A DNA stretch of 64,000 nt from Saprospiraceae bacterium (GTDB lineage: Bacteria > Bacteroidota > Bacteroidia > Chitinophagales > Saprospiraceae): NCBI GenBank assembly GCA_020629035.1, contig JAHDEC010000006.1, positions 62,001-126,000 on the forward strand. The letters are read 5' to 3'. This document shows positions 1 through 9,065 of the stretch, piece by piece (within the stretch, counting starts at the first letter, position 1; each line of letters begins with the position of its first letter). Both the position numbers and the translations under genes were made by a program. The notes beneath the pieces were generated by a model that saw only the letters and a list, made by a program, of their open reading frames with translations, had not been told where the DNA came from and did no database searches.

Positions 1-890
1 CTGGAGAGACAAATAAGAACATCGATACTTGTCAAAAGATTTGGACTGCACTGCTGGAGGCTGAGGCAAGTCGCAAGTCGCTTATACTAAATCTAGGTGG
101 TGGCGTCATAGGAGATATGGGTGGTTTTTGTGCTGCAAGCTTTAAACGAGGTATCCCCTTTATTCAGATTCCAACGACTTTACTATCTATGGTTGATGCT
201 TCGGTAGGTAGCAAACTGGGTATCGATATGCTGGGGTTGAAAAATGTTGTCGGACTGTTCGCAGACCCTCAGGCCGTATTTGTATATAGTCCTTTTTTAA
301 AAACCTTAGCTCACCGAGAACTCAGGAGTGGTTTTGCAGAAGTTATAAAACACGCATTAATTTTTGATGAAGACTATTGGTGCCAAATAAAATCAATCAA
401 GACATTAAGTAAGGATATTGCTTGGGGACCCATCATCCAACGAAGTATTGATATAAAATCTAATGTGGTATCCGAGGATCCTTTAGAGAAAGGCCTTCGG
501 AAGATATTAAACTTTGGTCATACGGTAGGACATGCTTTAGAAAGTCATTATTTAGATGCACCAAGCTCTTTATTGCATGGTGAGGCCATTGCGATTGGGA
601 TGATAATTGAGACAAGTCTTGCTAAGGACAAAAGAATGCTGTCCGCTCCCCAATTGGAAGAAATATCCAATTTTATATGTTCGTTCTATAGTGATATAAT
701 CAGAACACTTCCAGCGTTAAACCAACTATCAAATGCATTAAAGCAGGATAAAAAGAATGAAGGCCAAGGTCTATTGTTTTCTTTACTAACTAACATCGGA
801 AGTTGTGATTATAATGTTTTAACTAATCTGAAAGAGCTTCAGAGCTCACTAGATTGGTTCAACAATCACTTAGTTCCGAAATTTGAATAA
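1..890 (+). CDS. aroB: 3-dehydroquinate synthase, 5' end outside the window
   Basis: Converts DAHP to 3-dehydroquinate, the second step of the shikimate pathway, in the cytoplasm using NAD and Zn. The open frame is already running at base 3, so the N-terminus (roughly the first 50-60 residues of a ~350-residue protein) lies upstream of the window. Visible signatures in order are GGGVIGDMGGF (NAD-binding region), IPTTLLSMVDAS, SGFAEVIKHALI with its Zn-ligand Glu, NFGHTVGHALE and LHGEAIAIGM with Zn-ligand His residues. An ATG at 117 lies inside the conserved glycine motif and cannot be the true start. The stop overlaps the next gene by 8 bases, suggesting co-transcription. A second shikimate gene, aroQ, lies 31 kb away. 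Confidence 0.96.
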   Translation, partial: GETNKNIDTCQKIWTALLEAEASRKSLILNLGGGVIGDMGGFCAASFKRGIPFIQIPTTLLSMVDASVGSKLGIDMLGLKNVVGLFADPQAVFVYSPFLKTLAHRELRSGFAEVIKHALIFDEDYWCQIKSIKTLSKDIAWGPIIQRSIDIKSNVVSEDPLEKGLRKILNFGHTVGHALESHYLDAPSSLLHGEAIAIGMIIETSLAKDKRMLSAPQLEEISNFICSFYSDIIRTLPALNQLSNALKQDKKNEGQGLLFSLLTNIGSCDYNVLTNLKELQSSLDWFNNHLVPKFE

Positions 891-2520
891 ACGAACAACA
901 AATTTAGTTTTTTATCTATGCTGGATCAGTGTAGCCTGCATCCAAGCTATCTACTTTCCTCTCCTTGGTGACGAAGCTTATTATTGGGAATATTCAAGAT
1001 CATTAGATGTAGCCTATTTTGATCATCCACCCATGATCGCTTGGCTGATCGCATTGAGTAGTTCTATCTTTAAAAGTGCTTTTACTGTTCGACTTTTTGC
1101 CATGCTTTCTGTTGTCTTCAGTCTGTATCTCTTGCAAAGGATGGTTCGTCTGTCAAACACAAGTTTTTTCTTGCTAGTTGCAAGCATTCCATTACTTCAA
1201 GTAATGTCTAGCTTAGCTATTCCTGATGCACCTTTAATGCTTGCTGCAGTATGCTATTTCTTTTACTTAAAAAAGTTTATTGACAAGCCAGACATAGGGG
1301 TGAGTCTTTTGCTTTCTCTAGCGATTGCTTTGCTGATCTACAGCAAATACCATGGTATTCTGTTAATTGCATCTACCCTACTTGCCTACCCTTCACTGCT
1401 TAAATCAAAGTATTTTTATGTATGTTTTATCTCAAGTTTATTATTGCTGAGTCCTCATATTTATTGGCAAATAAGCCATAATTTTCCTTCTATTAGTTAC
1501 CATTTATATGAGCGAGACGAGCTTTCATCCAATGCTAATTTTGGGTTGTTTCTTGGTAGTCAAATACTTACCTTAGGTCCTATCTTACTCGTCTATCTCC
1601 GTTGCTTTAAAGCTATTAATTGGAGAGATGCTTGGCAACGGGTACTTCATTTTTGTATCATTGGAACAATCGGTGTTTTTAGCATTAATGCTATGAACTC
1701 CTGGTCGGAAGCTCATTGGACCATAGTGGTTGTTATCCCTATGCTTATTAGTTTGCCTCGTGATTTATCTTTTTCAATATTTGCTAGAAGATCACTATTC
1801 GCCTTAATCTTAATGCTTTTCGTTTTCCGAATAAGCCTAAGTGTGCCACTCATTCCTAAGCATTTACTGCCAGCAAAACTGCAATCTTATTATCAGAAAA
1901 ACCAACATTGGGCAAAAAGCATTCAAGATATAAGTACTGGAGATCGAACCGTCTTTATGAATAGTTATCCAGAAGCTGCACTCTATAATTTTTATACTGA
2001 CGAATCGGCCTACTCTTGGAACGACTTTTATGGAAGAAAAAGCCAGTACAACATCTGGCTTAGTGATCGGCCATTATCAAAAGAATCCGTTACGTTGATT
2101 CCTTACGCTGGTTTTAAAACTAAAGAACACTACCTGTTTAATGGTGAAAAACGAGCATTCATTAACTATCCTGATTTCAAGCTCTACCCTTCCGCTGTCT
2201 TAGATTTTAAACGAGTTATCATAAATGGAAAGCAACTAAGTGGAAGCATTAAAATTAAAGGTTTAACATCTCAAATGGTAGAAACCAAGCACGCAGACAT
2301 AGAGATTATTGCTTACCAGCGCGATGGTCAAATTATTAAGTCACAAAGCATTGAAAAACTACATAAAGCAATCAAAGCAGATAATTTAGCCTTTAGCTTA
2401 GAAATTCCAGCTAAAGCAACAAGTGTTTCGATAGGTATAAAACAAAAAAATCTGCCTCCTTCGAAAAGAGGCAGATTATATCATCTTGAGGATTATCAGC
2501 AAACCTTTAGTAAGCACTAA
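883..2520 (+). CDS. GT39/ArnT-like membrane glycosyltransferase
   Basis: A polytopic integral membrane protein of 545 residues resembling dolichyl-phosphate-mannose/ArnT-type glycosyltransferases, which move a sugar from a polyprenyl-phosphate carrier to an acceptor on the outer face of the inner membrane. Seen: the first extracytoplasmic loop carries the family's acidic motif (GDEAYYWEYS) followed by DHPPMIAWL, then about ten hydrophobic segments to residue ~325 and a soluble C-terminal region of ~200 residues. The start is a TTG at 883, 8 bases inside aroB; no ATG precedes the acidic motif. The last 70 bases of coding sequence also encode a hairpin that looks like the terminator of the convergent gene. 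The acceptor cannot be told from sequence. Confidence 0.85.
   Translation: MNKRTTNLVFYLCWISVACIQAIYFPLLGDEAYYWEYSRSLDVAYFDHPPMIAWLIALSSSIFKSAFTVRLFAMLSVVFSLYLLQRMVRLSNTSFFLLVASIPLLQVMSSLAIPDAPLMLAAVCYFFYLKKFIDKPDIGVSLLLSLAIALLIYSKYHGILLIASTLLAYPSLLKSKYFYVCFISSLLLLSPHIYWQISHNFPSISYHLYERDELSSNANFGLFLGSQILTLGPILLVYLRCFKAINWRDAWQRVLHFCIIGTIGVFSINAMNSWSEAHWTIVVVIPMLISLPRDLSFSIFARRSLFALILMLFVFRISLSVPLIPKHLLPAKLQSYYQKNQHWAKSIQDISTGDRTVFMNSYPEAALYNFYTDESAYSWNDFYGRKSQYNIWLSDRPLSKESVTLIPYAGFKTKEHYLFNGEKRAFINYPDFKLYPSAVLDFKRVIINGKQLSGSIKIKGLTSQMVETKHADIEIIAYQRDGQIIKSQSIEKLHKAIKADNLAFSLEIPAKATSVSIGIKQKNLPPSKRGRLYHLEDYQQTFSKH
2444..2477 (-). terminator. Rho-independent terminator for the OmpA/PD40 gene, inside the convergent glycosyltransferase gene
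   Basis: Read on the minus strand, a perfect 10-bp stem (bases 2468-2477 pairing with 2449-2458) with a 9-base loop runs into an uninterrupted T-tract (complement of the A-run at 2444-2450). It lies about 70 bases after the stop of the OmpA/PD40 gene and wholly within the 3' coding region of the convergent gene. Confidence 0.8.
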
Positions 2521-2546
2521 GGATTGCTTGTCCTTACTTCCAATTA

Positions 2547-4964
2547 TTATTTTGATTCAACAACTTCAGCCTGAAAAAACACTTCTACAACAATAGGATC
2601 TGTATTAGCAATAATATCCACTGTTTTACTGACCTCGCCGATATCATCCGTGCTATCATAGGCTACAACGATATAACCAGACTCACCTGGTTTAACCGCT
2701 CCTCTTGTCCATTCTAATTCTGTGCATTTACAAGCTGTCACCAGTTCGATTTCCAAATCGGCATCGCCTACGTTTTCGAATTCATACATCATGCGCGTCA
2801 CTTCACCCTTGGTGACTGGTCCGATATTAATGCTATCGTCCTTAAACTTCATAACAGGTGTTGCACTGGTTGTATCTTGAAATAGCCAATCTGGAAATAC
2901 TTTGTAAGACTGTCTTCCGCTAGTGCCTGTACTGTTAACTGGTCGAGTAATTTCGATACTGGTAGGACCTTCTAAGATCTTAAACTCAGTACGTCTGTTT
3001 ACTCTGTGTTGCTCATCTGAACAAAGCTGACCATCTACACAATGATTGATGATTAGTTTTTCACCATATCCTTTAGCTACAATTCTATTAGGATCTAAAC
3101 CTCTATTTACCAACCATTCTTTCGCAGAATTTGCTCTTCGTTGAGATAGTTTTTCGTTATAACGATCCTTACCACGCGAATCTGTATGCGAAGAAAGTTC
3201 GATTTTTAAGGTAGGATACTTAGCCATTAAACCTTCGATTAATCTTAGATCTTGTTCAGCATCTAACAATATTTTATCATCATCGTAATCGTAGTAAATA
3301 TTGTTCATTCTAATCGGCTGATTGATGGTTACGACCTCTACTACTTCTTTTGGTTTTTCTGGTACTTTAGGTACTGGTTTTGCTTTTAGAGTTACTGATC
3401 GGTCAACAGTGAAATCATCGATGATTCCGAATGTATTAAACTCTAGAGAGTCGGGAAAATATCCTTCACGATTAAACACAACTTTATATTTATGTTCTTG
3501 CTCTAGTAAGAAATTAAAGGTGTGCGTAGTTGTTTCTGTTTTTTTATCAATGTTGTTTTCAACTATCGATAAGTCAGTCAAGGTTACTGTCGCTCCATTC
3601 AGTGGACCATTTTCGTCATTAACTATCGCTTGTAAATCTATAACTAGATCTCGTACATTAATGAAAAATATATCATCACAACAAGTTTCGTTTTCTATTT
3701 TTCGTTTGTTATCATAGGCTCTATTAGATACTAGGTATCCTCTATTACCACCAGCAGAAAAACTTAAATACATATCGTCAACAGATGAATTAAAGTTTTT
3801 CCCCATATTCATTGCTTCACTCCAAGACACTCCATCCCAAGTAGACTTAAATATATCAAAGCCTCCAATGGTAGGTCTGCCATCTGTACTATAGTATAGA
3901 TTTCCATCTTGGTAGAAAGGAGTAATTTCATCACCGGGCGTATTAATTACTTCACCCATATTAGTTGGTGTACTGAAATTTCCATCTCCTTTAATATTTG
4001 AGTAATACAGATCAAAACCTCCATATCCTCCATCCATATCTGAAGAAAAGATAAGCACCTTGTTGCCGTATAATTCTCCTACGCAAGGGTTTTTAGCAAT
4101 CCAATCACCATTAACCGTCTCTAATTCTAAAGGTGGCTTCCAACCATCATCTTTAGCATAACTCACGTATAGTTTAGATGATGTTAGGTTTACTCCTTCG
4201 ATTAATGATCTTGTGAAATACATTTCTTGACCATCCGCTGAGAATGTAGGGTTAGATGTATGGTAGTCTTCCCTGTTTATGGTTTTCTTGAGTGCTTTGG
4301 GTTTAGAAAATTTACCATCTGTTTGCGTAGAAGTATAAATTTTCATTTGATAGTCACTTTCTATCTCGCTAAAGTCTAATTTTTTATTCGTTTTGAATGT
4401 TGAATAATAGACCGTTCCGTCAGTATATTCAATAGGTCTTGATTCTGCACCTGCGTAGTTTAGATTGCCTGCTGCAGGATTAATATCTACTTCAACATTT
4501 TCGGCTAAGCTATTATAGGCGTTAATACCTTCCACTTCGTTTACTGCTATCATTTTAGCTTCTTCATCTTCCGTAAAAGATAAGAACAATGCAAACTGCT
4601 CAAGAGCTGCCGCATAGTTACCTGATCGCTTTAAGTTTTGTGCATAAGGTAATCTGAGGTCCATATACTCATTATCTCTTTCTCGTTTAAAGAGACGTTC
4701 GTACCACTTTATGGCTTTCTCGTAGTTTCTCAGTTTGAATTGCAAGTTGCATATTACGGGAACTAAATCGTAATTTTTTTCCTCTTTATATGCTTTTTCA
4801 TACCATTCGGATGCATTGTAAAAGTCTCCTTTTTCCATGCACTCTCCTGCTGTTTCAAGCATCTGAGCTAAGGTATTTGTTTTAACAGGTTGCGCTTGCA
4901 GACTAATGGAAGTTAGGCAAACAAATAGTAATATATATATGGATGAATGTTTTATCATTATCAT
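2547..4964 (-). CDS. OmpA-family protein with TPR, PD40 propeller, CRD and C-terminal DUF1573-like domain
   Basis: An 805-residue envelope protein. Signal peptide 1-25 (ends LQAQ), TPR-like helices ~30-150, a PD40/WD40-like beta-propeller ~165-440 with repeated FS.DG and YYS motifs, a carboxypeptidase-regulatory-like domain ~445-530 (VNDENGPLNGATVTL), an OmpA peptidoglycan-binding domain ~555-670 (HTDSRG, NEKLSQRRA, GYGE, RVNRRTEF), and a tail ~710-805 matching DUF1573 (FENVGDADLEI, ACKCTELEW, VKPGESG). The TPR-propeller-CRD-OmpA order is that of PorE-type type IX secretion components that bind peptidoglycan. The extra DUF1573-like tail is unusual. It lies 24 bases downstream of the PorP/SprF gene in the same direction, the usual pairing. 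Role in secretion or gliding is inferred. Confidence 0.88.
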   Translation of the reverse strand: MIMIKHSSIYILLFVCLTSISLQAQPVKTNTLAQMLETAGECMEKGDFYNASEWYEKAYKEEKNYDLVPVICNLQFKLRNYEKAIKWYERLFKRERDNEYMDLRLPYAQNLKRSGNYAAALEQFALFLSFTEDEEAKMIAVNEVEGINAYNSLAENVEVDINPAAGNLNYAGAESRPIEYTDGTVYYSTFKTNKKLDFSEIESDYQMKIYTSTQTDGKFSKPKALKKTINREDYHTSNPTFSADGQEMYFTRSLIEGVNLTSSKLYVSYAKDDGWKPPLELETVNGDWIAKNPCVGELYGNKVLIFSSDMDGGYGGFDLYYSNIKGDGNFSTPTNMGEVINTPGDEITPFYQDGNLYYSTDGRPTIGGFDIFKSTWDGVSWSEAMNMGKNFNSSVDDMYLSFSAGGNRGYLVSNRAYDNKRKIENETCCDDIFFINVRDLVIDLQAIVNDENGPLNGATVTLTDLSIVENNIDKKTETTTHTFNFLLEQEHKYKVVFNREGYFPDSLEFNTFGIIDDFTVDRSVTLKAKPVPKVPEKPKEVVEVVTINQPIRMNNIYYDYDDDKILLDAEQDLRLIEGLMAKYPTLKIELSSHTDSRGKDRYNEKLSQRRANSAKEWLVNRGLDPNRIVAKGYGEKLIINHCVDGQLCSDEQHRVNRRTEFKILEGPTSIEITRPVNSTGTSGRQSYKVFPDWLFQDTTSATPVMKFKDDSINIGPVTKGEVTRMMYEFENVGDADLEIELVTACKCTELEWTRGAVKPGESGYIVVAYDSTDDIGEVSKTVDIIANTDPIVVEVFFQAEVVESK

Positions 4965-4988
4965 TCTTTTAGACTAATTAATTAAGTA

Positions 4989-6044
4989 TTACAATCTAGG
5001 ACATAACATCACAGGAGAAACTTTTGGTTTCTTATGGATGAAAATAATTTTGGAAACTCCTAATTCTATGGCACCAAATCCATTGGCTGTGCTAGCAACT
5101 CTTGCCATGTTAAAATCAGCAGCTAAACCAAATCTCCAAAGATTCCAATCGATCCCTGTAAGAACCATTAAGTCTTGTGAGTTATTTGCTGTACGTAATC
5201 CAAGTCCGCCGTTTAGGTAGATGTCTTTTCCCTTTTGCAATTGATAAGACAACATTCCACTCAAGGTTAAAAAACGGCTAGCCGCACCTTCTCGGCTGAA
5301 AAGTATAGCTGGAATAAAAGTTGTTCGCTTGTTTATATCAGAGTAGAATTTAACAAAGGCAGTAAACTCTGGATCTAGTCTTTCTAAATTTTGATTTTCA
5401 ATACCAATTCTTGGTCTAATCACTTGTTTCATAGAAAGCCCCATTCTTACATCAGCATTTCTACCTGCTGGTGCAGTATAAACTATTCCGAGTCCATAAT
5501 CACTCACATTATTAGATACTCTTCCAGTTGTAGGGTCAGCACTACTGAAGAAATTGTTAATGATCCCGCTTCCTCCACCTAGGAGAATATTTTCATCTAC
5601 AAATTCGGCTCTGTTCCTATTACTAAAACTATTTCCAATGTTTCCAAAAGCAAAACCAATGGAAAATACTTGGTGTCTTTTCTTACTCATCGAAATGTGG
5701 TAAGCAACACTCGCGGTATATTCTGATCTAACAAAACCAGTAATCCCGGCTCCTAATCGAGCTACATTAACTCCCACAGAAGTCCAGTCTTGTTCTCTGA
5801 ATGCAATATCTAGGTTATAATCAACCGAACCATTAAGTGAGCGATACTCATCTCCTGATGAAGTGATCCGATTGTCTTGGTCTCTTAAAACAGCACTACC
5901 TCTCAATGTACCGTAAAATGAACCGGTCATTGCGGGATTGATTCCCATGGGTGTTAAGTAATCTTGTGTGAAATGGACTAATTGGGCATCTGCCACAATA
6001 AAAGATAACATTAAACTGACTACGAATAAATAACGTTTTATCAT
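4989..6044 (-). CDS. PorP/SprF family type IX secretion-associated outer membrane protein
   Basis: A 351-residue predicted outer membrane beta-barrel with a signal peptide (cleavage after residue ~20, VADAQ). The mature N-terminus has the family signature HFTQDYLTPMGINPAMTGSF, followed by alternating amphipathic strands (GLGIVYTAPAG, YLNGGLGLRT) and ending LGVSKIIF. Family members anchor gliding/T9SS components such as SprB or work with PorE-like OmpA proteins. Here it is first in a two-gene operon with the OmpA/PD40 gene. Bacteroidota genomes hold many paralogues, so this is probably an accessory copy rather than the core PorP of the PorKLMN machine. A near-consensus -7 box lies about 30 bases upstream. 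Confidence 0.9.
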   Translation of the reverse strand: MIKRYLFVVSLMLSFIVADAQLVHFTQDYLTPMGINPAMTGSFYGTLRGSAVLRDQDNRITSSGDEYRSLNGSVDYNLDIAFREQDWTSVGVNVARLGAGITGFVRSEYTASVAYHISMSKKRHQVFSIGFAFGNIGNSFSNRNRAEFVDENILLGGGSGIINNFFSSADPTTGRVSNNVSDYGLGIVYTAPAGRNADVRMGLSMKQVIRPRIGIENQNLERLDPEFTAFVKFYSDINKRTTFIPAILFSREGAASRFLTLSGMLSYQLQKGKDIYLNGGLGLRTANNSQDLMVLTGIDWNLWRFGLAADFNMARVASTANGFGAIELGVSKIIFIHKKPKVSPVMLCPRL

Positions 6045-6074
6045 AATAGTATCTTAGTTGTAATTTTTGTGTCG

Positions 6075-6082
6075 GAAAGATA
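6075..6082 (-). promoter_or_regulatory. Probable -7 box for the PorP/SprF operon
   Basis: Minus-strand TATCTTTC matches 7 of 8 positions of the Bacteroidota TAnnTTTG box, 30 bases before the start codon. No clear -33 TTTG is seen. Confidence 0.4.
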
Positions 6083-6097
6083 AAGCTATTTTTTCAT

Positions 6098-7108
6098 TTG
6101 AATAATATCTCTCATATAATAAGCATAGTTAAAGCGTCTCTTATTGTTTTCGCGACGTTCTCTTGTATAACGACTAGGGCGGAAGTTGTGTATAACTATG
6201 TTCCAAAAATTCAATTCGCTGACTCCACAAAAATTAATAAACCACGTCTTTATACCTTGTTATCCAGCACCGTTGTCACAGGTTCAGCCTTAAGTTACGG
6301 ATTATATAACAGTTGGTATAAACAATATCCAAGAAGTTCATTTCATTTTTTCGATGATAGCAAAGAATGGAACCAGATGGATAAGTATGGTCATTTGTAT
6401 TCTGCCTATAATCAAGCTGATGTTTACTTTCAGTTGCTCCAGTGGACTGGCTTATCCAAAAATAAATCCATAATTGGGGGAATGATTGCAGGCAGTACTA
6501 TCCAAGGGGTGATTGAAATGTTTGATGGCTATTCCGAGCAATGGGGTTTTTCTACATGGGATACAGGATTTAATATACTAGGCGTAGCAGCTTTTGGCGC
6601 TCAAGAATATTATTGGAACAAACAAAAAATCAGATTTAAGGTTTTTTCCTTTAAACGAAAATACAATGAGCCTCCATTAGTATCTAATAACGGACAATCT
6701 TTAGCTTATACTGATCGGATAAATCAGTTGTACGGAAGCCCCTATTTATCTAGATTTTTAAAAGATTACAATGCGCAGTCTATTTGGGTTTCGTTCAATG
6801 TTGCTTCTTGTTTTAACACCACGAAAGTACCCTCATGGCTAAATGTTGCGCTTGGTTTTGGCTCTGAAAATTTATTAGGTGGTTTTGAAAATGAATGGCT
6901 GGTAGATGACGAAGTTTTTCAGGCCTATGATCGTAAGAGATATCGTCAATATTTTTTATCACTGGACGTTGATTTTGCAAAAATACAGACTAATCAAGCT
7001 TGGCTAAAACCCATTCTTTCTGGCTTAAATCTACTTAAAATGCCAGCTCCTACATTGGAATATAACACCCAAGGAGAGTGGCATTTGCATCTGATTTTAT
7101 TAAGGTGA
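6098..7108 (+). CDS. DUF2279 family protein
   Basis: A 336-residue exported protein of the DUF2279 (YfiM-like) family, whose biochemical role is not known. The N-terminus is a signal peptide (hydrophobic residues ~8-24). The conserved block lies at ~85-170: WNQMDKYGHLYSAY, then GGMIAGSTIQGVIEMFDGYSE and WGFSTWDTGFNILG, with short hydrophobic segments suggesting membrane association. The start is TTG at 6098; no ATG is available before the signal peptide. It is divergent from the PorP/SprF operon with 53 bases between. Confidence 0.8.
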   Translation: MNNISHIISIVKASLIVFATFSCITTRAEVVYNYVPKIQFADSTKINKPRLYTLLSSTVVTGSALSYGLYNSWYKQYPRSSFHFFDDSKEWNQMDKYGHLYSAYNQADVYFQLLQWTGLSKNKSIIGGMIAGSTIQGVIEMFDGYSEQWGFSTWDTGFNILGVAAFGAQEYYWNKQKIRFKVFSFKRKYNEPPLVSNNGQSLAYTDRINQLYGSPYLSRFLKDYNAQSIWVSFNVASCFNTTKVPSWLNVALGFGSENLLGGFENEWLVDDEVFQAYDRKRYRQYFLSLDVDFAKIQTNQAWLKPILSGLNLLKMPAPTLEYNTQGEWHLHLILLR

Positions 7109-7160
7109 TGCTTGTTCATTTCTCACATAATTTAGTACCTTAAGGTAATGCTATATTGAA

Positions 7161-9011
7161 ATGCCCAAATCCAACAATGGAAGTGGGTTTTTAACACATA
7201 TACATCATATAAATTATACATTATTGATTGAGAGCACCAAAATATTGCTTTTCCTGGCATTACTTCTAAGTTTGAACAATTCAGATGCCCAAAAGAATGA
7301 TTATATCTGGCTAATGGGATATGGTGGGTTGGAAAATCCAACAGATACAACTTGGGGAGTTACCGCTTTAGATTTTAATAGTGACCCCCCAAGTATGTAT
7401 TACGTTGATGAAGGGACGGCTTCTTTTGAGCATGCCTATTCGATGTATTGCGATGATGATGGTGTTTTAGAAGCCTATACAAATAATGCTCGTGTATGGT
7501 CGAAGGATCACGAAATAATGACTGGAGGAGAAAGAATTTCAGTGTGCGATTATTGGTTTTTGAGATATGATGAAGATTTAGATGATCATTGGGGATTTAG
7601 TGGGACAGACTATTGTATATTTCTTGAGCACCCCAGAGACGAAAACAAAGTATCCTTAGTGCATCAAGATCTTAATTTCAATATACAAACAACTCCCCTT
7701 TCATTTACAGAAAGCATATTCTATAGCGAAATTACTTTGGGCGCAACAAATCAATTAACAACTGTAGATAGTATTATTTTTCAAGATACTTTAAAGCGAT
7801 CTTCACTTGCTGCAGTAAGACATGCCAATGGTCGCGATTGGTGGATCAGTAGCTGGGGTGTTAATCATGATAGTATGTATCTATTTTTGCTAGATCCTGA
7901 TAAAATAAAACTACAAAAACGATTGGATTTTGGCCCAAAATTAGACATAAGTTTTTTTGGTCAAAGTCTTTATTCTCCGTCAGGGGAACTTTATGGGCAA
8001 TTGCACACGATTGATGGTCAAGAACAAAAAAAAGGTGTCTTCTTATATAATTTTAATCGTTGCTCAGGAGATTTTGAATTAATTATGCTTGATACACTGA
8101 ATGAGTCATTATTTCCATCAACGGGTATGGCTTTTTCCCAAAAAGAAAGATTTTGGTATGTTACTCTAGACAATTTTATTTACCAATATGATTTAAAAGC
8201 TGATGATATAAAAGAATCTCGAAAAATAGTCGCAATCTGGGATGGTTTTGAATATAAAGACTTTTGGGATACCGACTTTGGTCCATTGTGGCTTGCCCCT
8301 GATGGTAAAATTTATGGCGCTACGAATGGTGCTTCTAATAGATACCTACATCGAATAGAATATCCAGATCGCAAAGGCACAAAATGTGAAGTCCAGCAGC
8401 ATGTCTTGTACACAAATACAACTATGTCACCCACAGTGCCAAAAACCGCAAATCATCGTCTGGGGCCCATAGATGGAAGTCCTTGTGATTCCTTAGGAAT
8501 TAATAATTACCCCGTGGCTAATTGGAGGTATCAGCCAGATACCTCAGATGCCTTTATAATTGATTTCTTTGATTTATCATACTTTGAACCCACCGAGTGG
8601 ACATGGGATTTTGGGGATAATACCAAGTCACATTATCACTCACCTTCTCACCCCTATTCAGAACCTGGCATCTATGAAGTTTGTCTAACTGTTTCCAATC
8701 AATTTCAAGAGGATAAGATGTGCAAAACATTGTATCTAGGAACATCAAGTACATCTGAAGAATACTTAAAAACTCAGGTTGAAATTTTCCCTAATCCAGT
8801 GTCATATGTATTTAATTGTAACATTAACAATTATATCCCGAAAAATGGAAACTTAGAAATAAGGAATCAATTTGGGCACTTAATACAAGAGCAAAAGGCT
8901 TTTTTCGGCACAAATACTATAGATGTGCATCACTTGTCACCAGGTATTTACTACTTAGCTATACTTGATCAAGGAAAGATTATTAATACAGCAAAATTTA
9001 TAAAAATTTAA
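7161..9011 (+). CDS. Secreted protein with PKD domain and type A T9SS sorting domain
   Basis: A 616-residue exported protein, probably delivered to the cell surface or medium by the type IX secretion system. A hydrophobic signal segment ends at NSDAQ (residue ~44). The central ~400 residues have repeated propeller-like motifs (LYSPSGELYGQ, WLAPDGKIYGA). A PKD domain follows at ~465-530 (TWDFGDN, PGIYEVCLTV), then a C-terminal sorting domain from ~548 (VEIFPNPV, LSPGIYYL). The first ATG (7161) gives an unusually long pre-signal stretch; a TTG at 7224 would give a more normal signal peptide. No enzymatic domain is recognised; an adhesive or structural role is only a guess. Confidence 0.83.
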   Translation: MPKSNNGSGFLTHIHHINYTLLIESTKILLFLALLLSLNNSDAQKNDYIWLMGYGGLENPTDTTWGVTALDFNSDPPSMYYVDEGTASFEHAYSMYCDDDGVLEAYTNNARVWSKDHEIMTGGERISVCDYWFLRYDEDLDDHWGFSGTDYCIFLEHPRDENKVSLVHQDLNFNIQTTPLSFTESIFYSEITLGATNQLTTVDSIIFQDTLKRSSLAAVRHANGRDWWISSWGVNHDSMYLFLLDPDKIKLQKRLDFGPKLDISFFGQSLYSPSGELYGQLHTIDGQEQKKGVFLYNFNRCSGDFELIMLDTLNESLFPSTGMAFSQKERFWYVTLDNFIYQYDLKADDIKESRKIVAIWDGFEYKDFWDTDFGPLWLAPDGKIYGATNGASNRYLHRIEYPDRKGTKCEVQQHVLYTNTTMSPTVPKTANHRLGPIDGSPCDSLGINNYPVANWRYQPDTSDAFIIDFFDLSYFEPTEWTWDFGDNTKSHYHSPSHPYSEPGIYEVCLTVSNQFQEDKMCKTLYLGTSSTSEEYLKTQVEIFPNPVSYVFNCNINNYIPKNGNLEIRNQFGHLIQEQKAFFGTNTIDVHHLSPGIYYLAILDQGKIINTAKFIKI

Positions 9012-9065
9012 AACTAATTAATTTCGTTTAATCCCAACTAGCCCCATAATATCAACTGGACGGTT

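Noticed and set aside
3322-3717. Plus-strand frame opposite the OmpA/PD40 gene
   Set aside because: The minus-strand gene has clear domains over the same bases; the plus frame shows nothing recognisable.
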